This document shows positions 27,468 to 35,840 of a stretch of DNA of 64,000 bases, piece after piece (positions within the stretch are counted from its first letter, which is position 1; each line of letters starts with the position of its first letter). The stretch is taken from contig CACZFM010000007.1 in assembly GCA_902780495.1 (NCBI GenBank), positions 60,935-124,934 on the forward strand, given 5' to 3'. Source of the DNA: an uncultured Bacteroidales bacterium (GTDB taxonomy: Bacteria > Bacteroidota > Bacteroidia > Bacteroidales > Paludibacteraceae). Under the pieces are notes generated by a model that saw nothing but the letters and a program-made list of their open reading frames with translations, did not search any database and was not told the DNA's origin. The position numbers and the translations under genes are program-made.

Positions 27468-27800
27468 TTAGTTGAAAAAGATAAGTATTCCAACTATTAT
27501 AATGCCGATAGCGCACGCTTTGCGCCATGTGATACGTTCATCGAAAAAGAAGAATGCCAAAACCGGTACAAAAAGATAGCTTAGTGATTCAATGGTGCTT
27601 GCTTCTTTGAGTTTTACTCCCTTACTCATCGCAAAAATATTGGATAACATTGTCAATCCTAAAATAGCATACCCTCCTATTACCCAAGGATTGATATATT
27701 GACGCCAGATTGGAGCATAGTGCTGTTTCGTAGCCTTTTTTAGCAACATTTGTGCACAAGCCGCGATAAAGACAGATATTATAACAAGAATATACCACAT
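27468..27800 (-). CDS. Small EamA/SMR-type transporter subunit (ArnF-like)
   Basis: A 110-residue membrane protein with four helices, LKKATK after helix 1, and ESLSYLFVPVLAFFFFDERITWRKACAIGIIIVGI in the last two, a typical EamA/SMR ending. With the next gene upstream it forms a pair of half-size transporters like ArnE/ArnF, which flip undecaprenyl-phosphate aminoarabinose across the inner membrane. Its start shares one base with the stop codon of its partner. Assignment as the ArnF-like half is by position and is not firm. Confidence 0.75.
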   Translation of the reverse strand: MWYILVIISVFIAACAQMLLKKATKQHYAPIWRQYINPWVIGGYAILGLTMLSNIFAMSKGVKLKEASTIESLSYLFVPVLAFFFFDERITWRKACAIGIIIVGILIFFN

Positions 27801-28162
27801 TAATTATCCAATAGCCTTTCCTTATTGTCAAGCCAAGCAAACATCACTATGCCCGACATGATAAATACCGCTCCTATCATATTATTCACCGTAATACTTT
27901 CTGCAAAAACAAAATGGGATATCAAAAGTGAGAACAATATAGCCAATCCACGAAACACATACGCAACTCCTACATTCATTTTGCATAAAATCTGCTGCCA
28001 AATGACTGCATACACACCAAGAACAATCATTGCACACAGCACCCAAAGGATATACTGCCAACTAAAAAACGCATACTCAGCAGCAAAGCGAGTAAACATT
28101 CCAACGGAGGAATATATTCCGATGGCAAGAATCAGGATAATATAATAAATCCAGTACTTCAT
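27800..28162 (-). CDS. Small EamA/SMR-type transporter subunit (ArnE-like)
   Basis: A 120-residue membrane protein with four helices and a short charged tail (DNKERLLDN). The second half, GVAYVFRGLAILFSLLISHFVFAESIT ... IGAVFIMSGIVMF, is the EamA/SMR pattern. It is translated directly before the other subunit with a one-base overlap, which suits equal amounts of two partners in one flippase. It is preceded by an ArnC-like transferase two bases away, so the lipid-linked sugar made by that enzyme is the likely cargo. Confidence 0.75.
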   Translation of the reverse strand: MKYWIYYIILILAIGIYSSVGMFTRFAAEYAFFSWQYILWVLCAMIVLGVYAVIWQQILCKMNVGVAYVFRGLAILFSLLISHFVFAESITVNNMIGAVFIMSGIVMFAWLDNKERLLDN

Positions 28163-28164
28163 TC

Positions 28165-29118
28165 CTATTTTTCTTCTGAATTCTCTTTCAAATTAATGGA
28201 TTCTCGAACGACGAAAAGCGGTTGTCCCTTTACCTGATCAAAAATCTTTCCCACATACAATCCTGTGATTCCCATAACTAACAAAATCAGCCCTCCGACA
28301 AACCAAATGGAAAAGATTGTTGAAGTATAGCCACTCAAGTCCACAATTCCGATTAGTTTCGCAACAACGTTGTAGAATGCCAATAAAAAAGAGATGAAGG
28401 ACATTAAGAATCCCAAAGCAATAGCGAATCGCAAAGGTCGATTGGTCGTTGCAATAATAATATTAGTAGATAAATCGAGTAACTTACGCAATGTATATCC
28501 GGAATGTCCTTCTCCTCTGGCAGCCTGAGCAATCTCTAAATATGCCTTGTGATATCCTAACATGTTAAGCATTGCTCCATAGGAACGAGACTGTTGCGGA
28601 AGGCGATTTATTTGCATAACCACTTTTCTGTGTAATATACTAAAGTTGGATAAGGTTGAATCTGATTTCATACCACTTAATAATCCCATCGCTGCATGAA
28701 ACCATATTGATGAATGATTTTTCCACCAACCGACATGCTTGGCAATACGACGTACCATAACAATATCATAGCCTTCTTGCACTTTTGCGTACAAATGTGG
28801 AATTTCCTCCGGCACATCCTGCAAGTCACAATCCATTACGACAACCCATTCTCCTCCTGCATAGTGCAATCCCGCAGAAATCGCATAATGTTGTCCATAA
28901 TTTCTACTCAAATCCAATCCCACCACACGGGGATCTTCCTGACAAACCTTAGATATTTCATCCCAAGCATTATCCGGCGATGCATCATTTACCAAAATAA
29001 TCTCGAAGTTATCAGATATAACGGAAACACTTTTTTTGATACGCTCTACGAGTTCTCTGACCATTCCTGCCCCGTTATATTCCGGTATGACTATAGATAT
29101 CAGTGGTCTTTTTATCAT
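28165..29118 (-). CDS. Polyprenyl-phosphate glycosyltransferase, GT2 (ArnC/GtrB-like)
   Basis: A 317-residue protein. The N-terminal GT-A domain has ISIVIPEYNG, ILVNDASPDNAW, GLDLSRNYGQHYAISAGL and VVVMDCDLQD (the DxD-type motif), and RGEGHSGYTLRKLL near residue 225 is the conserved segment before the membrane part. Two helices follow (about residues 232-252 and 267-290). This is the plan of ArnC/GtrB/DPM1 enzymes, which load a sugar from a nucleotide donor on undecaprenyl phosphate. ATG at 29118 is chosen because it is the family start and lies 13 bases after the previous gene; the longer frame begins inside that gene. Confidence 0.9.
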   Translation of the reverse strand: MIKRPLISIVIPEYNGAGMVRELVERIKKSVSVISDNFEIILVNDASPDNAWDEISKVCQEDPRVVGLDLSRNYGQHYAISAGLHYAGGEWVVVMDCDLQDVPEEIPHLYAKVQEGYDIVMVRRIAKHVGWWKNHSSIWFHAAMGLLSGMKSDSTLSNFSILHRKVVMQINRLPQQSRSYGAMLNMLGYHKAYLEIAQAARGEGHSGYTLRKLLDLSTNIIIATTNRPLRFAIALGFLMSFISFLLAFYNVVAKLIGIVDLSGYTSTIFSIWFVGGLILLVMGITGLYVGKIFDQVKGQPLFVVRESINLKENSEEK

Positions 29119-29131
29119 ATTATTTGTTATC

Positions 29132-29722
29132 TTAAAAATGTTGTGACCAATCCATTTGATCAATAATTTTCTTACGTTCCTCTGTCGGCTTTTGACGTTC
29201 ACTTACCTTCCGTGCCGGAGAACCCACATAAATTCCCCAAGGTTCCAAATCTCTGCTTACAAATGCATTCGCTCCGACCACAGCACCTTCCCCAATCGTC
29301 ACACCCGGCATAATCACAGCATTCGCACCTATGTAGGCATCATCTTTGATTCGTATATTACCATACTGAAAAGCTCTTGTTTCAGCGGGTAGAAATTCAT
29401 TGGAATAATATCCATGAAGTGCATAAGTGGATGTTAGAAGTTTGGCACCGGGACCGATAAACACACGATTACCAATAAACGTCTCGGCTCCCCCTTCTAT
29501 CACAACATGCCACGTAATCATGGTATACTTGCCTATTTCGACTTTTTTACCAGCATCAATATAAGTATAGTCACCTATACGGCTAAAGTCATCTATTGTC
29601 ATATTTTCAGCCCTAATGATCTTTGCTAACGGATAAACAAAAACGTGCTCTCCACAATATTTCAGTCTTTTTATCACCCGATCGCCCATAAATTCAAGGC
29701 CTGTTATCAATTCTTCATTCAT
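29132..29722 (-). CDS. Left-handed beta-helix acetyltransferase (CatB/WecD-like context)
   Basis: A 196-residue protein made mainly of hexapeptide repeats ([LIV]-G-x4), for example FIGNRVFIGPGAKL, IRIKDDAYIGANAVIMPGVTIGEGAVVGANAFV, with the ending GSPARKV typical of xenobiotic/sugar O- or N-acetyltransferases using acetyl-CoA. The loop ALHGYYSN supplies a candidate catalytic His. It lies between the ATP-grasp gene and the ArnC-like gene. It could acetylate the 4-amino sugar made by the WecE-like enzyme or an O-position; the sequence does not decide. Confidence 0.85.
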   Translation of the reverse strand: MNEELITGLEFMGDRVIKRLKYCGEHVFVYPLAKIIRAENMTIDDFSRIGDYTYIDAGKKVEIGKYTMITWHVVIEGGAETFIGNRVFIGPGAKLLTSTYALHGYYSNEFLPAETRAFQYGNIRIKDDAYIGANAVIMPGVTIGEGAVVGANAFVSRDLEPWGIYVGSPARKVSERQKPTEERKKIIDQMDWSQHF

Positions 29723-29743
29723 AGTATAAAATAATTGGCATTC

Positions 29744-30862
29744 TTAAATTTTATATTTTTCTGTTGCTTGATATACGAAATAACCGCTACGCTCACTACT
29801 ACATGTAATATGACGCAATACATCATCCGTTTGTTCTGCCATCACAATCTCCGGATAATCACGGCAGTGTTCGATATAATACTTCACCTGTTCCGTGTCT
29901 GCACTTAGGAAATATATGCCAGAGCATTTATATTCCGGCAGAACAGGTTCTTTGAAATCTCCTAATGCCACTTCAATCACTCCACGCAAAAAATCGTATC
30001 CCGTACTCAATTGCACCAAATGCGAACCGATAAAATCACCTCCCATTCTTGCACCAATTTCTATTATTACGATACGGCCATCATCCGTTATTTTAAATTC
30101 AGAATGACTGGCGCCATTAGTGACTCCAAGAGCTGTAAGTGCCTTCGTTGTGATTGCATAGATTTGCTCATACATCATCTGTGATAAATCAGCAGGCTGA
30201 TGATGTTCCAATTCCACAAAATGAGGAGCACCGGTCGTCACTTTGTCGGTTATCTGCAAAGGATAATGTTTCCCCTTATATGATATAAACTCCACACTAA
30301 TCTCCCTCCCCTCGACAAACTCTTCTACTATGGCCTGATGCCGAAATGAGACATCCTGCGCATTTCGGATTGCAGGCAACAGTTCTTCCCATATTTCCAC
30401 CTTTGCTACCGCCAAACTCCCTGAACGATCGGAAGGTTTGACAATAAGAGGCAGTGTCATTTCGTTCTGAAATGAAAACTCTGCCCCATTGTCCACACAA
30501 ACAAATTTTGGACAAGCCACACCTGCTTTCATAAAGGCTTGGCGCATCAAATACTTATTGTTGGCGCAGACAGCCGTTTCATAATCATTACCTATTAACC
30601 CCATCTTATTGGCGACATACGCTACCGTTGGAGCCGCCACATCACTGGCTATTGTACACACACCAGCTATCTTTTCTTTCTGACAAAGGGAAAGAATGCT
30701 TTCTTTTTCTACAATAGAGACAGGATAAAAAACATCACAAATATTTTTACAAACTGCACCTTCAGGCCATGAAAAACAAATTGTTCTCAAGCCCATCTCC
30801 TTGGCCTTTTCCACCAATGGACGCTGCAAATAACTTGCCCCTATGATCGCTATTGTATTCAT
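29744..30862 (-). CDS. ATP-grasp domain ligase
   Basis: A 372-residue soluble protein with the three-part ATP-grasp fold: an N-terminal Rossmann-like part (TIAIIGASYLQRPLVEKAKEMG), the small lobe with PLIVKPSDRSGS (ATP lysine and glycine-rich loop), and the large lobe with VEEFVEGREISVEFI, SEFKITDDGRIVIIEIGARMGGDF, holding the metal-binding Glu residues. Family members join a carboxylate to an amine or related nucleophile through an acyl phosphate. In this polysaccharide setting it may link an amino acid or other acid to an amino sugar. That is inference; the substrates are unknown. Confidence 0.85.
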   Translation of the reverse strand: MNTIAIIGASYLQRPLVEKAKEMGLRTICFSWPEGAVCKNICDVFYPVSIVEKESILSLCQKEKIAGVCTIASDVAAPTVAYVANKMGLIGNDYETAVCANNKYLMRQAFMKAGVACPKFVCVDNGAEFSFQNEMTLPLIVKPSDRSGSLAVAKVEIWEELLPAIRNAQDVSFRHQAIVEEFVEGREISVEFISYKGKHYPLQITDKVTTGAPHFVELEHHQPADLSQMMYEQIYAITTKALTALGVTNGASHSEFKITDDGRIVIIEIGARMGGDFIGSHLVQLSTGYDFLRGVIEVALGDFKEPVLPEYKCSGIYFLSADTEQVKYYIEHCRDYPEIVMAEQTDDVLRHITCSSERSGYFVYQATEKYKI

Positions 30863-30876
30863 CGCATCATCATCCG

Positions 30877-31974
30877 TTATCTCAATTCTTCGTATATTTT
30901 GATCAGATTCGCAGCTACCCGCTCGTCCGTGAAACGGGCGGCCTGCTCTTGTCCTTTTTGTATCATTTCTTTTCTCAGACCATCCTCATTCAGAATACGC
31001 AATAACTGCGTACCTATTTCTTTCGGGTTGAGGGGATCCGCATACAATGCGGCATCACCACCTGTTTCTGCAAAGCAACTTCCCGTACTGGTCAGCACCG
31101 GTGTATCGACACACATCGCCTCCAAAATAGGTATGCCAAACCCTTCAAAGATGCTTGGATAGCACATCACTTCCGCAGCTTTGTAGATGGCGGGAAAATC
31201 GGCAAAAGGAACATTGTGCAACATCCGAAGATCTACGCCCAAACGCTTTGCTTCTATCGCCATCTCGTCCGCATAACGACTCTTTCCGCCTATCGCGACA
31301 AGGGGAAGAGACACACCTGCAACAGCCATCGCCCGCAACAGGTTCTTCATGTTCTTTCTTGGTTCTATCGCCCCCACATCTAACAGATAACAATCCGGCA
31401 AAGCGTATTTCCGGCGTACTTCTGCGATTTGCCGTTCCGTAACCGATTCACGGAAGATATTGCTACATCCCTGATAAACAACACGGATTTTCTTTTCGTC
31501 GGCGTGGAAAAATTCCACGAGGTCACGTTTGGTCTGCTCTGATATAGCAATAATGATATCCGCTACATTGCACGCATATTGCACCTTCTTGGTAAAGAGC
31601 CAACGGTAAGTAGGGCTGTATAGTTCAGGATAACGCACAAAAATGGCATCATGCATTGTCACCACCGACTTAATGCCGGTTTTCTCTATTCCCCATGGCA
31701 ATTCCCCCGACAAACCATGATAGACATCCATACCCTGCAACTGCGAAAGCATCCCTCCACTCCGCCAAAGCGAAGGCAGATATTTCCACCATCCCTCCGG
31801 GGCGACAACCGTTCCCTGCCTCAACAATGTTTCGCGCTGCCTATTGGGCACACCGCAAAGGAAATATTCATTTGCCGGCGCATAAGTAGCCAGTAGACGA
31901 ATCACATCGCGACTGTAATTGCCCAATCCACGATTGTTCCAGAAAGCCCGTTTTGCATCAAAAGCAATCTTCAT
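30877..31974 (-). CDS. Glycosyltransferase family 4
   Basis: A 365-residue GT-B enzyme of the RfaB/mannosyltransferase type. It starts MKIAFDAKRAFWNNRGLGNYS, the family's glycine-rich N-terminal loop, and has ISEQTKRDLVEFF, LLDVGAIEPRKNMKNLLRAM, NVPFADFPAIYKAAEVMCYPSIFEGFGIPILEAM with the E-x7-E motif, and CFAETGGDAALYADP. The ATG overlaps the stop of the 182-residue membrane gene (ATGA), so it is coupled to the LtaS-like genes. Donor and acceptor are unknown. Confidence 0.9.
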   Translation of the reverse strand: MKIAFDAKRAFWNNRGLGNYSRDVIRLLATYAPANEYFLCGVPNRQRETLLRQGTVVAPEGWWKYLPSLWRSGGMLSQLQGMDVYHGLSGELPWGIEKTGIKSVVTMHDAIFVRYPELYSPTYRWLFTKKVQYACNVADIIIAISEQTKRDLVEFFHADEKKIRVVYQGCSNIFRESVTERQIAEVRRKYALPDCYLLDVGAIEPRKNMKNLLRAMAVAGVSLPLVAIGGKSRYADEMAIEAKRLGVDLRMLHNVPFADFPAIYKAAEVMCYPSIFEGFGIPILEAMCVDTPVLTSTGSCFAETGGDAALYADPLNPKEIGTQLLRILNEDGLRKEMIQKGQEQAARFTDERVAANLIKIYEELR

Positions 31975-32519
31975 CCCTTTAGCGATTGATTATAAAATCT
32001 ATATATACCCCACAGGGCTATTTCGTACAACACAATCAACAATACAGCCACAGCAAGGAACATCCAATTCACAGAATCGCCAAATATCAATCCTGCCGTA
32101 TCACCCACGAAGCCAAACCACTCCGTAACCGATATATTCAAGTGGTTCTCGAAAAAATGGAAATAGCGCGCATTGGAAACTTCAACAATAATCACGCAAG
32201 TATATAACACCCCATAATACCAAGCCGCCACCTTTGCCGCTTTACTCATAACTCTTTCCTGCGATGCGCGGCCAAGCAGACAAAGAGAAAGAATCGGCAG
32301 AACCACAAAAGGTAGTGCTGACAAATAGCAGGCTATCAGATTGTCGAACTTGACACCTATGGCCATCGCTGTGGGAAGTAATGTCCAATCAACACCCTCT
32401 GCCGGCATGTTGCTCAGCAACAATACTACACGGCACATGGTCATGGCAAGCAGCCCCAATACATGTGCTCCCACCAAATAAGCCATTGTTCTATAGAAAG
32501 GTCTCATCTCTGTCATCAT
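31971..32519 (-). CDS. Membrane half of an LtaS-like enzyme, separate gene
   Basis: A 182-residue protein with about five hydrophobic helices and no catalytic domain. AIGVKFDNLIACYLSALPF and VSNARYFHFFENHLNISVTEWFGF match the place of HGLPLDLSVAAYI and ADNGCFPSWGYHLDKTLFVFL in the intact 612-residue neighbour. It thus resembles the N-terminal membrane part of LTA-synthase-like sulfatases. It is encoded after, not before, the gene for the matching catalytic half (gap of one base), and its stop overlaps the GT4 start. It may work together with that half or be a remnant of a duplication. MM at the start allows ATG at 32519 or 32516. Confidence 0.7.
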   Translation of the reverse strand: MMTEMRPFYRTMAYLVGAHVLGLLAMTMCRVVLLLSNMPAEGVDWTLLPTAMAIGVKFDNLIACYLSALPFVVLPILSLCLLGRASQERVMSKAAKVAAWYYGVLYTCVIIVEVSNARYFHFFENHLNISVTEWFGFVGDTAGLIFGDSVNWMFLAVAVLLIVLYEIALWGIYRFYNQSLKG

Positions 32520-32520
32520 T

Positions 32521-33954
32521 TTATTCCTCCCATGCTTTATCTTTCTTTGGTTCCGTCCATTTCTTTTCTATCGCAAGGAGGTTGACGCGAAGCATATTCA
32601 TACCAAATCGGCGCATATCACCAGCCCTTTCCGGTTCATTTACAAGAATATTCTCACCACTTCCTATGCGATACAGGCACTCACGTTTGCTATTGATGCT
32701 GTAGCACCAGAAGAACTCGCCATCCGCAACGCCCAAATGTTCATTGCTGACGAAAAAGGCATAGCGACGGCTTTCGTTCAACACATCAATACCCAAACAA
32801 TTGTTCTCATAGTTGATGCCAAGCATACTCAGCACCGTTTCCCAGACATCTATTTGTGAAGATACCTTCCCTATTACTTGCGGTTCCAACCCATCATACA
32901 ACAAGAACACAGGTATCGTATTATAACTCAATACCATTTCATACATGGATTGGGATGTTGCGCCATGATCCGCCACCAATACAAAGAGCGTATTTTTTCC
33001 CCAATCAGTCTGTTTAGCCGTCTCTACAAACTGCCGGAGAGCATCGTCCGCATACGCGATAATCTGTTCTTCCGGTTTATCCGCCCTTCCCACATAAGCC
33101 TCCGGCACGATATACGGACCATGATTACTAACCGTCAGGAAGGATGCAAAAAACGGCCGCCCTGTTGCTGCTTTTTCGTTCAACTTATTCAGTCCCCACT
33201 GAAACATATAGTCATCCGAAACGCCGAAATTGTTTACCTGCATCTCTTTCGGGTAATCATACAGCGAATATATTTCTTCAATATGATTATCCCGCCAGAA
33301 AGAATTCATGTTATCATACTGAGGATTGCCTGTAACAAAAGCCATCGTCTCGTAGCCTTCACGCTGCAAGTAATACGGAAGCCCCGTGTATAAATCGGAA
33401 TTCACATCCATAATGGTCTTGGCAAAATTGGGGACGAAGCCATAATGTACGCCGACTATTCCGTTATTGGTGTGAATGCCTGTGGAATAACAATTGCTCC
33501 ACCAAATACTACTGTCTCTCAAACTTCTCAAATAGGGAGTCAGGTATTGGCCGTCTGTACCTTTTTTCTCCAAATTATCCGCCGTCATCGACTCCATGAA
33601 AATGAGCACGACATTCGGTTTGCCCGCAATTCGCTGTACAGACGTTCCTTTCCTCACAATCGGATTCAGCGTATCCGTCGGCACTATACCTAATTCGCGT
33701 TGCACATACGCAATAGCCTCCTGTTCATCAATGGCTGCCAATTCCTTGGGGATGCCTACATTTCCATATTCCGCGCTCTTGATAATATTAAAAATCGGAT
33801 TTATTCCCAACTTGTTGTAGAAAGGATTATTGCAGAAATAGGCAAAACTCACCTTTAGCGGATAACGCTGAAAACTGCCGCGCATTCCACAAAAGGTTAT
33901 CCCCCAGAAAAGAAGACAAACCCCAATTGCTGCGATGTAGTGTTTCACTTTCAT
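32521..33954 (-). CDS. LtaS-like sulfatase/phosphotransferase, catalytic half
   Basis: A 477-residue protein with one N-terminal helix, then RGSFQRYPLKVSFAYFCNN and LGINPIFNII, which align with RGSISVSTMNTGRVYFSDN and AAINPLFNIA around residue 215 of the next gene upstream. The alkaline-phosphatase-like domain follows: NVVLIFMESMTADN (first metal site), THTNNGIVGVH in which the usual nucleophile Thr/Ser region is TGIHTNNGI, and FVLVADHGAT (second metal site). It lacks the four to five preceding helices of the family, which appear as a separate gene downstream. ATG at 33954 lies one base after the upstream stop codon. Confidence 0.85.
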   Translation of the reverse strand: MKVKHYIAAIGVCLLFWGITFCGMRGSFQRYPLKVSFAYFCNNPFYNKLGINPIFNIIKSAEYGNVGIPKELAAIDEQEAIAYVQRELGIVPTDTLNPIVRKGTSVQRIAGKPNVVLIFMESMTADNLEKKGTDGQYLTPYLRSLRDSSIWWSNCYSTGIHTNNGIVGVHYGFVPNFAKTIMDVNSDLYTGLPYYLQREGYETMAFVTGNPQYDNMNSFWRDNHIEEIYSLYDYPKEMQVNNFGVSDDYMFQWGLNKLNEKAATGRPFFASFLTVSNHGPYIVPEAYVGRADKPEEQIIAYADDALRQFVETAKQTDWGKNTLFVLVADHGATSQSMYEMVLSYNTIPVFLLYDGLEPQVIGKVSSQIDVWETVLSMLGINYENNCLGIDVLNESRRYAFFVSNEHLGVADGEFFWCYSINSKRECLYRIGSGENILVNEPERAGDMRRFGMNMLRVNLLAIEKKWTEPKKDKAWEE

Positions 33955-33955
33955 G

Positions 33956-35794
33956 TTATAACTCTTCAATCGTTTCCATTACACGTTGCACAAAAGCACG
34001 GGCACGCTGCTCGGTTTTGCCTTCTGTCCCCTTGAGCAGACAATTGGCTTTGGCATCGATAACCACTGTGTCTTGCGGAGTGATCAGCCCGAAACCGTCG
34101 TTATAGGCGAAGAAAGCAAAGGGGTTAGTCTCCGTATTAGACATATCCTTGCCAAACGTATATTGCTCGGCGGGCAAAGCCAACTGGCTCAACAAAGTGG
34201 GCACAAGGTCTATTTGGCCGCAAGGTTGCGCAACCCGAACAGGTTCTTTCACCGCGCCACCCGCAATAACAACGGGAATGTGATAGCGTGCAAGTTCATG
34301 GCGTTGCAATGTTTCCGGATACGGATAACCATGGTCAGCCACAAAAACGAGAACCGTACTATCCCAAACCGCTGACCGGCGGAGCGTAGAAACGAAGCCA
34401 CCGATACAACTATCCGTATATGCCACAGAATTCAGATAAGGATTGGACAAGTGGTGATAATCCACTTCAAAAGGCTCGTGACTACTGAGCGTCAGCACCA
34501 CATCCAATCTCGGTCCTGTTCTTTCTGCCAAAGCCTTTTCGGATTTTTGTACGATATCTTTTCCCGCACGATGGAAAAGCACATGGTCAGGAACACCCCA
34601 TTTGGACATACGGTCCTGAATAGGAAAATCATGGTCGGATATGCGGTCATCAAATCCCTGACTAATGAGATAGGAACGCATACAGGTGAAATCTTCATCT
34701 CCGCCATAATAGAAAGCCGTCTGATAACCGGCAGCCCGAAGCGATTTGCCCAATCCCGGCAATGACTGTGACTTATAAGGCACCGTCATCAGCGATGAAG
34801 TGGGTTGCCCGGGGAAACCGCTCAGAATGGCCACGACACCTCTATCCGTGCGATAACTGGCGGCATAGGCATTGCTGAAATAGATACCCTCTTCCGCCAA
34901 CTGTTGCAAATGCGGCATGGCACTCCACGCATTGTGCGAGAAACTCTCCAGTATAACCAATACAATATTCGGACGCGACGTGGTGAACCACTGCTGTTTC
35001 GTCTCCTCCGAAGATGCGGACGGGAACATCTCACGGACACACGATGCGGCTTCGTCGGAAGGCATATAGGTGTATTTCTTTACATCAAAGGCGTTTTCTC
35101 CGATGGATTCGGCTATATTAAACAGCGGATTGATTGCGGCAGTGTTGAGCATCTGGTTATCGGAGAAATAGACACGTCCTGTGTTCATCGTGGAGACAGA
35201 TATACTACCGCGAATAGGCAAGAAGAGCAAGGCTGAGACAATGAACATCAGTGCTGTATAGAGCGTTTTGCGTTGCCACGTTTCGGGGAGTTGCCATCTG
35301 CGGTGATCGCCGTGTCCGACTACAAATGCCCAATATCCGATGCCTACGCACATCACCCATCCGCCGACAAATGCGGCACCATCCAAGAGCCACACATAAG
35401 ACTCAGCGCACGCCCAAACGGCACGAGGCGAACGGAGAAAGACAAATAGGGTCTTATCCAAATGATAGCCCCAACTGGGGAAACATCCGTTGTCGGCAAA
35501 GAACACCAGTAGAGCCACGCCCAGACAGAGTACGGTGAAGGTATCTGCCACTTTCTGCCAGATTTGTTTAGGTATCCAGAAACTGACGCAAAGCCATACG
35601 CCCATAACGATGGAGATATAGGCTGCAACGCTTAGGTCCAGAGGCAGTCCGTGCCACATAACAGCCAGATAATCGGTCCACTCCACCTGTCCCATAAGGC
35701 GATGCTGTGCGAACATAAAGATGGGCTTTTGGAGAGCGAAGAATGCCACCCAGAGAAGGTAGTATCGCAGTAAGTAGAAAAGTCTGTTTTTCAT
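33956..35794 (-). CDS. LtaS-like membrane sulfatase/phosphoglycerol-type transferase (complete)
   Basis: A 612-residue protein with five N-terminal helices (to about residue 210) and a periplasmic alkaline-phosphatase-like domain. PNIVLVILESFSHNAW is the first metal site, SYRTDRGVVAILSG holds the expected Thr nucleophile (YRTDRG), and VFVADHGYPYPE is the second metal site. LTA-synthase-like enzymes of Gram-negative bacteria move phosphoglycerol or similar groups onto glycans or lipids. It is the first of three LtaS-related genes here, 46 bases after the barrel-like gene. The group transferred is unknown. Confidence 0.88.
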   Translation of the reverse strand: MKNRLFYLLRYYLLWVAFFALQKPIFMFAQHRLMGQVEWTDYLAVMWHGLPLDLSVAAYISIVMGVWLCVSFWIPKQIWQKVADTFTVLCLGVALLVFFADNGCFPSWGYHLDKTLFVFLRSPRAVWACAESYVWLLDGAAFVGGWVMCVGIGYWAFVVGHGDHRRWQLPETWQRKTLYTALMFIVSALLFLPIRGSISVSTMNTGRVYFSDNQMLNTAAINPLFNIAESIGENAFDVKKYTYMPSDEAASCVREMFPSASSEETKQQWFTTSRPNIVLVILESFSHNAWSAMPHLQQLAEEGIYFSNAYAASYRTDRGVVAILSGFPGQPTSSLMTVPYKSQSLPGLGKSLRAAGYQTAFYYGGDEDFTCMRSYLISQGFDDRISDHDFPIQDRMSKWGVPDHVLFHRAGKDIVQKSEKALAERTGPRLDVVLTLSSHEPFEVDYHHLSNPYLNSVAYTDSCIGGFVSTLRRSAVWDSTVLVFVADHGYPYPETLQRHELARYHIPVVIAGGAVKEPVRVAQPCGQIDLVPTLLSQLALPAEQYTFGKDMSNTETNPFAFFAYNDGFGLITPQDTVVIDAKANCLLKGTEGKTEQRARAFVQRVMETIEEL

Positions 35795-35840
35795 TGGTTG
35801 TGTGTATCAATTGTGTACAGAAAGCGATTAGAGCCGCAGC

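Noticed and set aside
33954..33969. Frameshift between the two LtaS-like genes as explanation of the short second protein
   Set aside because: The upstream 612-residue protein is complete with its own catalytic domain, so the second gene is not its continuation; its missing helices lie downstream instead.
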